Assembly: GCF_016863475.1 (NCBI RefSeq)
Contig: NZ_BOOY01000003.1
Span: forward strand, 124,001 to 188,000
Reading direction: 5' to 3'
DNA length: 64,000 bases
DNA from: Spirilliplanes yamanashiensis
GTDB lineage: Bacteria > Actinomycetota > Actinomycetes > Mycobacteriales > Micromonosporaceae
This document shows, piece after piece, positions 25,241 to 34,842 of this stretch (its first letter is position 1; each line of letters opens with the position of its first letter). The notes below the pieces were generated by a model that saw nothing but the letters and a program-made list of their open reading frames with translations, had not been told where the DNA came from and did no database searches. Position numbers and translations under genes: made by a program.

Positions 25241-26676
25241 TGGAGACCAGCTACGACGTGCGGCTCTACAAGACCTACGTCTATCGCGGCGCCCGGACCA
25301 CGACCTACTGGGTGCGGTGGAAGGTGGCCGGTGAGCCGTTCAAGGAGCCGTTCAAGCAGAAGACCTTGGCGGCCGGCTTCCTGTCGGATCTCACCTCGGC
25401 CGCGCGCAAGGGGGAGGCGTTCGTCGTTGCCACCGGCCGGCCGGTCTCGATGCACCGCGCGTCGCGGGACCTGTCGTGCTACGACCTCGCCTGCTCGTAC
25501 GTCGACCTGAAGTGGCCCCGAGCGGCGGCCATGACGCGCAAGACCGCTGCTGAGGCTCTGACGGCTGTCATCCCGCAGTTGTTCGCCCGCACCAAGGGCA
25601 AGCCCGACGACAGGTTGATCCGCACCGCGCTGCGCCGCTGGGCGTTCAACACGCCGGCCCGCGCCGACGAGGACGCCATGCCGCCGGAGATACGGGCAAC
25701 GCTGTCCTGGGTCGCTCGCAACACCCGGCCGGCCGCTGACCTCCTGGACGCCGAGGTGCTGCGCCGGACGCTGGACGGCCTGACGCTGAAGCTGGACGGC
25801 ACGCCGGGCTCGCCGGTGGTCACCTCGCGACGGCGGAAGATCTTCACGGCGATGTTGGAGCACGGCGTCGAGATCAAGGCGCTCCCACGGAACCCGTGGA
25901 ACGACCTGAAATGGACCCCGCCACGGGCCTCCGGAAGCGGCGTCGATCGTCGCCGAGTCATCAATCCCATGCAGGCCCGGTCACTTCTTGAGGCCGTCAA
26001 GCGGCAGGGTCGGATCGGTCCGCGCATGGTGGCCTACTACGCCTGCCTGTACTACGCCGCTCTGCGTCCGGAGGAAGGCGTGGGCATCCGGGTGCCGCAC
26101 AACTTGGTCCTGCCGGACAGTGATGACGCCTGGGGTGAGTTCGTCCTGGAAGTGGCGGAGCCGCACGCAGGGAAGGCGTGGACCGACTCCGGGACCAACC
26201 GGGATCGCCGGCAGCTCAAGCAGCGGGCCATCGGCGAGGTTCGCAGGGTGCCGTGCCCGCCGGTGCTGACGAAGATCCTCCGCGAGCACATCGCCCGGTT
26301 CGGTCTCGGGCCCGGTGGCCGGCTGTTCGTGGGGGAGCGCAACAAGGCCGAGCTGCCGGTGCTGACCATCAACCGGATCTGGCGGCAGGCGCGTGCCGAT
26401 GCCTTCACCGCGGAGGTCTACGCATCGCCACTGGCTGAGACGCCCTACGACCTCCGCCACGCTGCCATTTCCACCCAGCTCAACGCCGGCATCTCACCCA
26501 CGCAGGTAGCCGAATGGGCCGGGCAGTCACCCGAGATCCTGTGGCGCAACTACGCCAAGTGCCTCGCCGGGGGAGAGCAGGAGCTGCGTCGCAGGATGGA
26601 GGCCGGCTACGGTGCCCGGCAGGCCGTGCCGAACTTGGGCACGTATTGGGCACAGATTGCCGTAGCGAGCCAGTGA
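25240..26676 (+). CDS. int: Tyrosine site-specific integrase
   Basis: Tyrosine recombinase of 478 residues from ATG 25240, overlapping the xis stop. An N-terminal arm/core-binding region precedes the catalytic domain (~235-470). Catalytic elements are visible: Arg in YYAALRPEEGVGIR, the PYDLRHAAISTQLNAG box (Arg and His), and AEWAGQSPEILWRNYAKC with the nucleophilic Tyr. It ends GTYWAQIAVASQ 62 bp before attR, beside the tRNA it targets. The enzyme would integrate the excised circle into the tRNA-Arg 3' end. It appears intact. Confidence 0.95.
   Translation: METSYDVRLYKTYVYRGARTTTYWVRWKVAGEPFKEPFKQKTLAAGFLSDLTSAARKGEAFVVATGRPVSMHRASRDLSCYDLACSYVDLKWPRAAAMTRKTAAEALTAVIPQLFARTKGKPDDRLIRTALRRWAFNTPARADEDAMPPEIRATLSWVARNTRPAADLLDAEVLRRTLDGLTLKLDGTPGSPVVTSRRRKIFTAMLEHGVEIKALPRNPWNDLKWTPPRASGSGVDRRRVINPMQARSLLEAVKRQGRIGPRMVAYYACLYYAALRPEEGVGIRVPHNLVLPDSDDAWGEFVLEVAEPHAGKAWTDSGTNRDRRQLKQRAIGEVRRVPCPPVLTKILREHIARFGLGPGGRLFVGERNKAELPVLTINRIWRQARADAFTAEVYASPLAETPYDLRHAAISTQLNAGISPTQVAEWAGQSPEILWRNYAKCLAGGEQELRRRMEAGYGARQAVPNLGTYWAQIAVASQ
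26631..26653 (+). repeat. Right copy of the 23-bp att-flanking repeat
   Basis: Lies within the 3' end of int and matches 6168-6190 with one mismatch, same orientation, 85 bp from attR. See the left copy for interpretation as integrase arm sites. Confidence 0.5.
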
Positions 26677-26738
26677 TGGCCGGACACAGTCGTACAGCCG
26701 TTCTAATGAACGAGATCTGTTTCCGCTGGTCAGCGGGG

Positions 26739-26810
26739 CGAATGCCCTGGTCGAGCTTGGTGCCCCCGGCAGGATTCGAACCTGCGCTTTCGCCTCCGGA
26801 GGGCGACGCT
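26739..26810. repeat. attR: attR: 72-bp direct repeat inside tRNA-Arg(CCG)
   Basis: Identical to 6035-6106. It covers the tRNA from the CCA end through the anticodon arm plus 22 bp of flank. One further mismatch-separated GCGGG matches 5' of both copies (6029 and 26733). The complete tRNA is restored at this end. Confidence 0.95.
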
Positions 26811-26832
26811 CTATCCCCTGAGCTACGGGGGC
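26758..26832 (-). tRNA. tRNA-Arg (anticodon CCG)
   Basis: Read on the minus strand, a full cloverleaf is present. It has acceptor GCCCCCG/CGGGGGC, D arm GCTC/GAGC, anticodon stem TCGCC/GGCGA with loop CTCCGGA (anticodon CCG), T arm GCAGG/CCTGC with loop TTCGAAT, discriminator A and encoded CCA. The anticodon reads CGG codons. It is the integration site of the AICE, and its 3' half is element-borne sequence identical to the original. Confidence 0.96.
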
Positions 26833-26890
26833 TCAGTGACGAGAAGCCTAGCAGGTGCCGACGGCGCCGGGCCGTGGGGCCCGGCGCGCG

Positions 26891-27538
26891 TCAGGGCAGG
26901 GTTTTGAGCAGTGCGTTCATGTCGTTGAGTTCGCGCTGCTGGCCGTCGACGGCGATCTGGGCCATCTCGCGGACCTGGTCCTCGTCGGTGACGTCCAGGA
27001 TGGCCTGGGCCATGTGGATGCCGCCGAGGTGGTGGCGGATCATCAGCTCGAGGAACAGCCGGTCGGCGGCGGGGCCGGTGGCGGCCTTCAGTTTCTCGAT
27101 CTCCTGCGGGGTGGCCATGCCGGGCATGAGGCCGTTCTGCACGGAGCCGGCCGCGTTGGGCATCCAGGCCATGGGGGGCTCGTCGCCGGTGGGGCTGAGG
27201 TCCCATTCGCGCAGCCAGGATTGCATCATGCCGACCTGGCCCTGCTGGGTGAGGGCGATGTCGCGGCCCATGAAGCGGACCTCGCCGTTCGAGGCCGAGG
27301 TGTAGGCGATCATGCCCATCTCGACGGCCTGGGCGTGGTGGGTGGACATGTCGCGGGCGAAGCCGGCCTCGGGGGAGTTCTCCGCCGGGCCGGTGGTGAG
27401 CAGGCGGGGGGCGACGATGCCGACGCCCACGCCGAGGGCCAGGCCGACGAGCAGGGCGAGGACCCAGCGGTAGGCGCCGCCCGCCGGGGCGGTGGAGGGG
27501 CTCTCCACCGCCGCGGCGGTCTCGGTCGTGGTGGCCAC
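26891..27538 (-). CDS. DUF305 membrane-anchored protein
   Basis: Protein of 215 residues from GTG 27538, which overlaps the stop of the upstream DUF3105 gene. One N-terminal transmembrane helix (WVLALLVGLALGVGVGIVAP) and an extracytoplasmic DUF305 four-helix domain with the typical His/Met-rich motifs: ARDMSTHHAQAVEMGMIAY, FMGRDIALTQQGQVGMM, ELMIRHHLGGIHMAQAIL. His/Met clustering suggests copper or other metal binding; not proven. Cotranscribed with DUF3105, a common actinobacterial pair. Confidence 0.85.
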   Translation of the reverse strand: MATTTETAAAVESPSTAPAGGAYRWVLALLVGLALGVGVGIVAPRLLTTGPAENSPEAGFARDMSTHHAQAVEMGMIAYTSASNGEVRFMGRDIALTQQGQVGMMQSWLREWDLSPTGDEPPMAWMPNAAGSVQNGLMPGMATPQEIEKLKAATGPAADRLFLELMIRHHLGGIHMAQAILDVTDEDQVREMAQIAVDGQQRELNDMNALLKTLP

Positions 27539-28332
27539 TAGGCCGCCGGCGTGGTGCCGGTCGTGCTGACGCCGCCGTCGCAGGTGGCGGTGGCGCCCTC
27601 GATGGAGGCGTTGACGCGCAGCGCCTTGATGAACTGGTCGATGCGCTCGTCGTCGGCGGAGGGGACCTTCAGCTGGTAGCCCCAGGCCTGCAGCGAGACG
27701 TTCGAGTCGAGGCCCTCGACGGGGCTCATCATCATCTTCTCGCGGCCCTGGACCTTCTCGGCGAGCTTCTCCACGTCGGCGGCGGGCAGGCCGAGCTTGT
27801 AGGTGATCCAGACGGCGCCGTGCTCGAGGCTGTGCACGGCGTGCTCGTTGGCGATGGGCGCGTCGTAGACGTTGCCCATGCAGGTCTGGATGACGGCGTT
27901 GTGCTGCCCGGCGACCGGCGGCAGGATCGTGTACTGGATCGGGCCGGCCTGGTGCTGGGAGCCCTCGACCAGCTTCGGGTCCGTCTCGCGGTAGTTGACG
28001 ACGCCGTCGATGGCGGCCGCCTGGTCCTCCCACGATCCGGCGTTGTCGCTGCGCACCGTGTAGAAGATGCCCACGCCGATGATGCCCAGGGCAACCAGGA
28101 CGACCGCGCCGGCGACGGCGATCGGGCCCCAGTTGCGCCCGCCGCTGACCTTGACGGGCGCGATGGGCTTGCGGCCCTTGCCGCCGCCCCCCTTGCCCTG
28201 CGGGCCCTTGCCCGCGGGACGGGCACCGGCCGCCTTCTTGGCCGCCGGGGGCTTGCCCGCGCCGGTGGTCTTGTCAACCTTGACCGTGGACGGCCGGCGC
28301 TCTGCGCCGCCGCCCGACGTGCTTATGCTCAT
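27538..28332 (-). CDS. DUF3105 membrane protein
   Basis: Protein of 264 residues from ATG 28332. A basic, Gly/Lys/Ala-rich cytoplasmic N-terminus (~1-65) precedes one transmembrane helix (WGPIAVAGAVVLVALGIIGVGIFY), then an extracytoplasmic DUF3105 domain with conserved ANEHAVHSLEHGAVWITY, plus Cys in IQTCMGN and in the C-terminal TATCDGG. The His-rich motif suggests metal binding; function unknown. It is divergent from argS with a 117-bp shared intergenic region. Confidence 0.85.
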   Translation of the reverse strand: MSISTSGGGAERRPSTVKVDKTTGAGKPPAAKKAAGARPAGKGPQGKGGGGKGRKPIAPVKVSGGRNWGPIAVAGAVVLVALGIIGVGIFYTVRSDNAGSWEDQAAAIDGVVNYRETDPKLVEGSQHQAGPIQYTILPPVAGQHNAVIQTCMGNVYDAPIANEHAVHSLEHGAVWITYKLGLPAADVEKLAEKVQGREKMMMSPVEGLDSNVSLQAWGYQLKVPSADDERIDQFIKALRVNASIEGATATCDGGVSTTGTTPAA

Positions 28333-28449
28333 CGTGCCTCGTCAGGTCGTTCCGTCAGGGGGAGCCGCGCCCACGGGCAGGGTGTCACAGGTCATCGTCG
28401 CCTCGGGCCGCCGCCGAGTGGCCGAGTCTACCCCCGGTAACATGTCTCG

Positions 28450-30114
28450 GTGACTCCCGCCAAGCTCGCCGCGACTGTTCTCACCGCCGCCCGTGCCGTT
28501 TTCACGGCGCGTGGTCTGGATCTCTCCGTGCTGCCGGCGTCGATCACCGTTGAGCGACCCCGCAACCCGGAGCACGGAGACTACGCGTCCAACCTGGCGA
28601 TGCAGGTCGCGAAGCGCGCGGGTCTGAACAATCCGCGCGAGCTGGCCACCGCGCTGGCCGAGGAGCTGGGCCGGGCGCCGGGCGTCAAGAGCGTCGAGAT
28701 CGCCGGCCCGGGCTTCCTGAACATCCGCCTGGACGCGGCCGCCGCCGGGTCGCTGGCGCGCCTGGTGGTGCAGGCGGGGCGGGAGTACGGCCGCAGCGAG
28801 CAGCTCGCCGGCCAGCGCGTCAACCTGGAGTTCGTGTCGGCGAACCCCACCGGCCCCATCCACCTCGGGCACACCCGGTGGGCGGCGGTGGGCGACTCGC
28901 TGCACCGCATCCTGGCCGCCGCGGGCGCCGAGGTGACCAGCGAGCACTACATCAACGACGCGGGCGCGCAGGTCGAGCGGTTCGGCCGGTCGCTGATGGC
29001 CGCGGCGACGGGCGAGCCGGCGCCGGAGGACGGTTACGGCGGCGAGTACGTGGCCGAGATCGCCCAGCGCATCGTGGCCGCCGACCCGGAGATCCTGTCG
29101 CTGCCCGCCGACGAGGCGCTGCTGAGCTTCCGCGACCAGGGCTACCTGATGATGCTGCAGGAGATGCGGGAGAGCCTGGAGCGCTTCGGGGTGCACTTCG
29201 ACGTGTGGTTCTCCGAGCGCACCCTGCACGACGGCGGCGCGGTCGAGCACGCCCTCGACGAGCTGCGCAAGCAGGGCCACATCTACGAGTCCGAGGGTGC
29301 GATCTGGCTGCGCACCACCGACTTCACCGACGACAAGGACCGGGTGCTGATCCGGTCGAACGGGGAGAAGACGTACTTCGCGGCCGACGCGGCGTACTAC
29401 ATCAACAAGCGCGAGCGCGGCTTCGACCGGTGCATCTACATGCTGGGCGCCGACCACCACGGCTACGTGGGCCGGCTCAAGGCGATCGCGGCGTGCGCGG
29501 GCGACGACCCGGACGTCAACATCGAGATCCTGATCGGCCAGCTGGTCAACCTGCTGCGCGGCGGGGTCCCGGTGCGGCTGTCGAAGCGCGCCGGCAACAT
29601 CATCACGCTGGACGAGCTGGTCGAGGCGGTCGGCGTGGACGCGGCCCGGTACTCGCTGGCCCGCTCGTCCACGGACTCGACGCTGACCCTCGACATCGAG
29701 GAGATCACCCGGAAGTCGAGCGACAACCCGGTGTTCTACGTGCAGTACGCGCACGCCCGCATCTCCTCCCTGCTGCGCAACGCCGCGGAGCTGGGCATCG
29801 GGCGCGGCGACGACTTCGACGCGGCGCTGCTGAGCCACGAGCGGGAGAACGACCTGCTCAAGACGCTCGGCGACTTCCCGGCCGTGGTGGCGACCGCCGC
29901 CGAGCTGCGGGAGCCGCACCGCATCGCCCGCTACCTGGAGGAGCAGGTGGCCAACAACTACCACCGCTTCTACGACGCCTGCCGGGTCCTGCCGCAGGGC
30001 GACGAGGCGGCGACCGACCTGACCCGGGCGCGGTTGTGGCTGGTGGAGGCGACCCGGGTGGTCCTCGCCAACGGTCTGGAGCTTCTCGGCGTCTCGGCGC
30101 CCGAGCGGATGTAG
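28450..30114 (+). CDS. argS: Arginyl-tRNA synthetase
   Basis: Class I aminoacyl-tRNA synthetase of 554 residues from GTG 28450; charges tRNA-Arg with arginine. Visible: ArgRS N-terminal Add-1 domain (~1-110, with [15 protein letters not shown]), HIGH signature as [10 protein letters not shown] (HLGH 138-141), [23 protein letters not shown]-like LSKRAGN (~378-384), and a C-terminal DALR anticodon-binding domain ([17 protein letters not shown]). Length is normal. It is the first gene of the argS-lysA-hom run and, notably, lies ~1.6 kb from a tRNA-Arg gene. Confidence 0.97.
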   Translation: MTPAKLAATVLTAARAVFTARGLDLSVLPASITVERPRNPEHGDYASNLAMQVAKRAGLNNPRELATALAEELGRAPGVKSVEIAGPGFLNIRLDAAAAGSLARLVVQAGREYGRSEQLAGQRVNLEFVSANPTGPIHLGHTRWAAVGDSLHRILAAAGAEVTSEHYINDAGAQVERFGRSLMAAATGEPAPEDGYGGEYVAEIAQRIVAADPEILSLPADEALLSFRDQGYLMMLQEMRESLERFGVHFDVWFSERTLHDGGAVEHALDELRKQGHIYESEGAIWLRTTDFTDDKDRVLIRSNGEKTYFAADAAYYINKRERGFDRCIYMLGADHHGYVGRLKAIAACAGDDPDVNIEILIGQLVNLLRGGVPVRLSKRAGNIITLDELVEAVGVDAARYSLARSSTDSTLTLDIEEITRKSSDNPVFYVQYAHARISSLLRNAAELGIGRGDDFDAALLSHERENDLLKTLGDFPAVVATAAELREPHRIARYLEEQVANNYHRFYDACRVLPQGDEAATDLTRARLWLVEATRVVLANGLELLGVSAPERM

Positions 30115-30123
30115 GAAGAACAC

Positions 30124-31509
30124 ATGCGAGCACATGAGGCGGGGGCGCTGCACGGCGACCTCGGCAGCCGCGGGCCGGCCTGGCTCCGCACCCCCGGCGA
30201 CGTCAACGCGCTGGTGCCGCAGCTGTGGCCGCGCACGGTGGCCCGCGCGGACGCCGGTGACCTGACGGTCGGCGGCGTGAGCGTGGCGGACCTGGCGGCC
30301 GAGCACGGCACGCCGGCGTACGTGCTGGACGAGGACGACCTGCGGGCGCGCTGCCGCGACTTCCGGGACGCGTTCGCGGACGCGGACGTGTACTACGCGG
30401 GCAAGTCGTTCCTGTGCAAGGCGGTCGTGCGGATCGTCGCCGAGGAGGGCCTGTTCCTCGACGTGTGCTCGGGCGGCGAGCTGGCGACGGCGCTGGCGGC
30501 GGGCTTCCCGGCCGAGCGGATGGGTTTCCACGGCAACAACAAGTCGGTGCGCGAGCTGGAGCGCGCCGTCGAGGCCGGGGTGGGGCGCATCATCGTCGAC
30601 TCGTTCACCGAGATCGACCGGCTGACCGCGATCGCACGCCGGACGGGCACCCGCCCGGGCGTGCTGGTGCGGGTCACGGTGGGCGTCGAGGCGCACACCC
30701 ACGAGTTCATCGCCACCGCGCACGAGGACCAGAAGTTCGGCTTCTCGCTGCAGGGCGGGGCGGCGTTCGCGGCCTGCGCGAAGATCCTCGACGAGGGGGT
30801 GCTGGACCTGCGCGGCCTGCACTCGCACATCGGCTCGCAGATCTTCGACACGTCCGGCTTCGAGGTGGCGGCCCGGCGGGTGCTGTCGCTGCAGGAACAG
30901 GTGCGCGACGCGCGCGGGGTGGAGCTGCCGGAGCTGGACCTGGGCGGCGGTTTCGGCATCGCGTACACGACGCAGGACGACCCGAGCGCGCCGGCGGACC
31001 TGGCGAAGCGGATCACCAAGATCGTCGAGAGCGAGTGCGACCTGGCGTCGCTGCGGGTGCCGAAGCTGTCGATCGAGCCCGGCCGGGCCATCGTGGGCCC
31101 GGCGGTCTTCACGCTGTACGAGGTCGGCACGGTCAAGGACGTCGACGGCATCCGCACGTACGTGAGCGTCGACGGCGGGATGAGCGACAACATCCGCACC
31201 GCGCTCTACGACGCCTCGTACTCGGCGACGGTGGCCTCCCGGGCGAGTGACGCGGAGCCCATTCTGGCCCGCGTCGTGGGAAAGCACTGTGAATCCGGGG
31301 ACATCGTCGTGAAGGATGAATTCCTGCCCGCCGACGTGCAGCCCGGAGATCTTCTCGCGGTACCCGGCACCGGCGCGTACTGCCGCAGCATGGCCAGCAA
31401 CTACAACCACGTGCCCCGGCCGCCCGTGGTGGCGGTGCGCGACGGCGCCTCCCGCGTGATCGTCCGCCGGGAGACCGAGGACGACCTGCTCGCATTGGAT
31501 GTGGGATGA
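30124..31509 (+). CDS. lysA: Diaminopimelate decarboxylase
   Basis: PLP enzyme of 461 residues that decarboxylates meso-diaminopimelate to L-lysine, the last lysine step. Starts at ATG 30124, 9 bp after argS. Fold type III barrel with PLP lysine in VYYAGKSF (K94), plus HGNNKS, the SHIGSQIFD loop, DLGGGFGIAY, and the second-subunit Cys motif VGKHCESGDIV. Ends DDLLALDVG. Its stop overlaps the hom start (ATGA), so lysine and threonine pathway genes are co-translated. Confidence 0.97.
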   Translation: MRAHEAGALHGDLGSRGPAWLRTPGDVNALVPQLWPRTVARADAGDLTVGGVSVADLAAEHGTPAYVLDEDDLRARCRDFRDAFADADVYYAGKSFLCKAVVRIVAEEGLFLDVCSGGELATALAAGFPAERMGFHGNNKSVRELERAVEAGVGRIIVDSFTEIDRLTAIARRTGTRPGVLVRVTVGVEAHTHEFIATAHEDQKFGFSLQGGAAFAACAKILDEGVLDLRGLHSHIGSQIFDTSGFEVAARRVLSLQEQVRDARGVELPELDLGGGFGIAYTTQDDPSAPADLAKRITKIVESECDLASLRVPKLSIEPGRAIVGPAVFTLYEVGTVKDVDGIRTYVSVDGGMSDNIRTALYDASYSATVASRASDAEPILARVVGKHCESGDIVVKDEFLPADVQPGDLLAVPGTGAYCRSMASNYNHVPRPPVVAVRDGASRVIVRRETEDDLLALDVG

Positions 31510-32819
31510 GCGTTTCTGACCGGACCGTGCGCGTCGCGCTGCTCGGCTGCGGCACCGTCGGCGCCGAGGTGGTACGCCTGCTGGGGGAGCAGGCCGACGA
31601 CCTGACGGCCCGGGTGGGCGCCCGGATCGAGATCGTGGGCATCGCCGTGCGCCGCCTGGGGCGCGAGCGCGGCCCGCTGCCCGTCGACGCGGGCCTGTTC
31701 ACCACGGACGCGCTCGGGCTGGTGAAGCGCGACGACGTCGACGTGGTCGTCGAGGTGGTGGGCGGCATCGAGCCGGCCCGCACCTGGCTGGTGGAGGCGT
31801 TGCGGGCGGGCAAGAGCGTCGTCACCGCGAACAAGGCGCTGCTCGCCGAGGACGGGGCGGCCCTGCACGACGCGGCGGCCGAGGGCGGCGCCGACCTCTA
31901 CTACGAGGCGTCGGTGGCGGGGGCGATCCCGCTGCTGCGGCCGCTGCGCGAGTCGCTGCACGGCGACCGCATCACCCGGGTCACCGGCATCGTGAACGGC
32001 ACGACGAACTTCATCCTGTCCTCCATGGACGCCACCGGCGCCGGCTTCACCGAGGCGCTGGAGGAGGCCACCGAGCTGGGCTACGCGGAGGCCGACCCGA
32101 CCGCCGACGTGGACGCGTTCGACGCCGCCGCGAAGGCCGCCATCCTGGCCTCGCTGGCGTTCCACAGCCGGGTCACCGCCGCCGACGTGCACCGCGAGGG
32201 CATGACCGCGGTGACGGCGTCGGACGTGGCGTCGGCGAAGGAGATGGGCTGCACGATCAAGCTGCTGTGCATCGCCGAGCGCGGCCCGGACGCGAGCGGC
32301 CGGGAGTCGGTGGCGGTGCGCGTGCACCCGGCGATGATCCCGCGCTCGCACCCGCTGGCGAGCGTCGGCGACGCGTTCAACGCCGTGTTCGTCGAGGCGG
32401 AGGCCGCCGGCCAGCTGATGTTCTACGGCCGCGGCGCCGGCGGCGCCCCGACGGCCAGCGCGGTGCTGGGCGACGTGGTGGCGGTGGCGCGCAACAAGCT
32501 CGCCGGCACCCGGGCGGCCAGCGAGTCGAACTACGCGCACCTGCCGATCCGCCCGATGGGCGAGGCGATGACCCGCTACCACATCAGCCTCGACGTGGCG
32601 GACCGCCGCGGCGTGCTGGCCACGGTGGCCGGGGTGTTCGCCAAGCACGAGGTGTCGATCGCGACGGTGCGCCAGTCCGGCCGGGCCGACGACGCCGTGC
32701 TGGTGATCGTCACGCACGGCGCCCCGGACGCGGCGCTGGCCGCCACGGTCGAGGAGCTGCGCGGGCTGGACATCGTGCGGTCGATCGCGAGCGTGCTGCG
32801 GGTGGAGGGCGGGGCCTGA
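31506..32819 (+). CDS. hom: Homoserine dehydrogenase
   Basis: NAD(P)-dependent oxidoreductase of 437 residues converting aspartate semialdehyde to homoserine, the branch to threonine and methionine. N-terminal Rossmann motif LLGCGTVG (~12-19), then ANKALLAEDG, the catalytic region GAIPLLRPLRESLHGDRI with GIVNGTTNFIL, and AEADPTADVDAFDAAAKA. A C-terminal ACT domain (~350-430: YHISLDVADRRGVLATVAGVF) indicates allosteric inhibition, typically by threonine. ATG 31506 overlaps the lysA stop; its own stop overlaps the VOC gene start. Confidence 0.97.
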   Translation: MSVSDRTVRVALLGCGTVGAEVVRLLGEQADDLTARVGARIEIVGIAVRRLGRERGPLPVDAGLFTTDALGLVKRDDVDVVVEVVGGIEPARTWLVEALRAGKSVVTANKALLAEDGAALHDAAAEGGADLYYEASVAGAIPLLRPLRESLHGDRITRVTGIVNGTTNFILSSMDATGAGFTEALEEATELGYAEADPTADVDAFDAAAKAAILASLAFHSRVTAADVHREGMTAVTASDVASAKEMGCTIKLLCIAERGPDASGRESVAVRVHPAMIPRSHPLASVGDAFNAVFVEAEAAGQLMFYGRGAGGAPTASAVLGDVVAVARNKLAGTRAASESNYAHLPIRPMGEAMTRYHISLDVADRRGVLATVAGVFAKHEVSIATVRQSGRADDAVLVIVTHGAPDAALAATVEELRGLDIVRSIASVLRVEGGA

Positions 32820-33187
32820 TGCTCGACCACGTGGGCATCCAGTGCGCCGACCTGGCGGCGAGCGCGGCGTTCTACGACGCCGTGCTCGCCCCGCTCGGCT
32901 TCCGGCAGCTGATGAACTACGAGGTCGCGATCGGCTACGGCGCCGACAAGCCGGACTTCTGGATCGGCCGGTTCGACTCCGGCGACGGCTTCCGCGAGTC
33001 GCACATCGCGTTCCGCGCGGCCGACCGACCGGCCGTGGACGCGTTCTTCGCGGCGGCCGTCGCGGCGGGCGCCGAGGTGCTGCACGCCCCGGCCGTGCAC
33101 CCCGAGTACCACGAGCACTACTACGGCGCGTTCGTCCGCGACCCGGACGGCAACAATGTCGAGGCGGTTTCGCACGTTCCCGCCTGA
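32819..33187 (+). CDS. VOC-family (glyoxalase-like) protein
   Basis: Protein of 122 residues from ATG 32819 (TGATG overlap with hom). Vicinal oxygen chelate fold: MLDHVGIQCADLAASAAFYD, HIAFRAADRPAVDAFFAAA and VRDPDGNNVEAV, with metal-ligand-type His and Glu at the expected strand ends. The reaction is not predictable. Its insertion between hom and thrC in one transcript suggests only co-expression. Confidence 0.88.
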   Translation: MLDHVGIQCADLAASAAFYDAVLAPLGFRQLMNYEVAIGYGADKPDFWIGRFDSGDGFRESHIAFRAADRPAVDAFFAAAVAAGAEVLHAPAVHPEYHEHYYGAFVRDPDGNNVEAVSHVPA

Positions 33188-33263
33188 TGGGCATCCGGCC
33201 TGGGAGAATAGGCTGGTGCGGCATAGTCGACGGGTTGCCTGCGCCCTCTGAAGGAGAAACCCC

Positions 33264-34313
33264 ATGTACCGGGGACTGATCGAGGCCTTCCGCGACCGCC
33301 TGCCGGTCACCGACGCCACGCCCGTGATCACGCTGCATGAGGGCAACACACCGCTCGTGCCGGCGCCGGTGCTGTCGGCGCGCACGGGCTGCGACGTCTA
33401 CCTGAAGGTCGAGGGCGCCAATCCGACGGGCTCCTTCAAGGACCGCGGCATGACGATGGCGGTGTCGAAGGCCGTCGAGGCCGGCTCGAAGGCGATCATC
33501 TGCGCGTCGACGGGCAACACCAGCGCGTCGGCGGCGGCGTACGCGGCGCGGGCCGGGCTGACCTGCGCGGTGCTCGTGCCGCAGGGCAAGATCGCGCTGG
33601 GCAAGCTGGCCCAGGCGCTGGTGCACGGCGCCAAGCTGCTGCAGGTCAACGGCAACTTCGACGACTGCCTGGCGCTGGCCAGCAAGCTGTCGCAGGACTT
33701 CCCGGTCTCCCTGGTCAACTCGGTCAACCCGGACCGGCTGGAGGGCCAGAAGACGGCCGCGTTCGAGATCGTGGCCGCGCTCGGCGACGCCCCCGACATC
33801 CACTGCCTGCCGGTGGGCAACGCGGGCAACATCTCGGCGTACTGGATGGGGTACCGGCAGGACCACGAGGCCGGCAACAGCAAGCGGCTGCCGCGCATGT
33901 TCGGCTTCCAGGCGTCGGGGGCGGCCCCGATCGTCAACGGCGAGGCCGTGCGCGAGCCGTCGACCATCGCCACGGCCATCCGCATCGGCAACCCGGCGAG
34001 CTGGACGAAGGCGCTGGACGCCCGGGACACCTCCGAGGGCCTGATCGCCGCGGTGACCGACCGGGAGATCCTGACGGCCTACCGGCTGCTGGCCCGCGAG
34101 GTCGGCGTGTTCGTCGAGCTGGCGAGCGCGGCGAGCGTGGCCGGGCTGCTCCAGCAGGCGGCCGCGGGGCAGGTGCCGGCGGGTTCGACGATCGTCTGCA
34201 CGGTGACCGGGCACGGCCTGAAGGACCCCGAGTGGGCCATCTCGACCGCCCCGTCGCCGACGACGATCCACAACGACGTGCTGGCCGCCGCGCGGGCGCT
34301 AGACCTCGCCTGA
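33264..34313 (+). CDS. thrC: Threonine synthase
   Basis: PLP enzyme of 349 residues converting O-phosphohomoserine to threonine. ATG 33264 has GAAGGAG upstream. PLP lysine is in [12 protein letters not shown] (K59); the [17 protein letters not shown] phosphate loop, [15 protein letters not shown] and GHGLKDP motifs follow. The length fits the short actinobacterial form. Its last 15 bp overlap the convergent MarR gene. Its usual partner thrB lies 6.2 kb further on. Confidence 0.97.
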   Translation: MYRGLIEAFRDRLPVTDATPVITLHEGNTPLVPAPVLSARTGCDVYLKVEGANPTGSFKDRGMTMAVSKAVEAGSKAIICASTGNTSASAAAYAARAGLTCAVLVPQGKIALGKLAQALVHGAKLLQVNGNFDDCLALASKLSQDFPVSLVNSVNPDRLEGQKTAAFEIVAALGDAPDIHCLPVGNAGNISAYWMGYRQDHEAGNSKRLPRMFGFQASGAAPIVNGEAVREPSTIATAIRIGNPASWTKALDARDTSEGLIAAVTDREILTAYRLLAREVGVFVELASAASVAGLLQQAAAGQVPAGSTIVCTVTGHGLKDPEWAISTAPSPTTIHNDVLAAARALDLA

Positions 34314-34751
34314 CGCCTCCCGCTCCGCCTCACGGAGCATGATCTCGCACGCCTCGGCCACTACCGCCAGTTCGGATGCTGAGAGGCGGCTGAGCACCGT
34401 TCGCTGCCGGTCGGCGCCCGCGGTCATGATGTCCGCGACCGTGCGGTGGCCCTCGGGGGTCAGCGCGATCCGGCGGACGCGGCGGTCGTGGAGGTCCTCA
34501 TGGCGGGCGACCAGGCCCTGTGCGGCGAGCCGGTCGATCATGCCCGTCATCGTGGCCAGCCCGACGCCGGTGCGTTCCGCCAGCTCACGGCCGGTGCCGC
34601 CGGCGTGCAGTTCGAGCAGGATCAGGATCCGCAGCTGCTGCATCGTGAGGTGCGAGCGCAGCAGCGGATTCGACCGATCGTGGGCGAACAGCACCTGCAT
34701 GCGCAGCTGAGCGGCCATGATGCGGTCGATGGCCTCCTGCGGTTCCGGCAC
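34299..34751 (-). CDS. MarR-family transcriptional regulator
   Basis: Protein of 150 residues from GTG 34751 with AAGGAGGT upstream. Winged helix-turn-helix: [40 protein letters not shown] and [19 protein letters not shown] (wing with DRR). It is divergent from the RND pump with 91 bp between starts and probably represses it; loss of repression by a small aromatic ligand is the family pattern. The 3' end overlaps thrC. Confidence 0.9.
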   Translation of the reverse strand: MPEPQEAIDRIMAAQLRMQVLFAHDRSNPLLRSHLTMQQLRILILLELHAGGTGRELAERTGVGLATMTGMIDRLAAQGLVARHEDLHDRRVRRIALTPEGHRTVADIMTAGADRQRTVLSRLSASELAVVAEACEIMLREAEREASGEV

Positions 34752-34842
34752 AGCACCTCCTTGATCAGCACCCCGGCTCGCCCGCGATCCTTCGTGTAAG
34801 GCAAACTATCAGCCTCGGCCGTACCTCTCCTGGAGAGCGCCC

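Larger units (their letters stand above)
6107..26738. mobile_element. Actinomycete integrative and conjugative element (AICE, pSAM2-like organisation) in tRNA-Arg(CCG)
   Basis: About 20.6 kb between two identical 72-bp repeats. Core genes match the AICE blueprint: integrase next to the intact tRNA, Xis, RepSA-type initiator, FtsK-like translocase instead of a type IV secretion system, Spd-like membrane proteins, and Nudix (Pif-like), HD and XRE regulators. The left third is cargo (DUF664 protein, non-coding hairpin block, STAND/Abi defence-like genes) of visibly lower GC. Both ends, int, xis and rep look intact, so excision and transfer are plausible but unproven. Confidence 0.93.

Noticed and set aside
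28342-31410. Minus-strand frame of 1022 codons opposite argS and lysA
   Set aside because: Its sequence is Arg/Ala/Gly/His/Val-rich without any family features, and it is the antisense shadow of two certain genes; long shadows are normal at this GC content.
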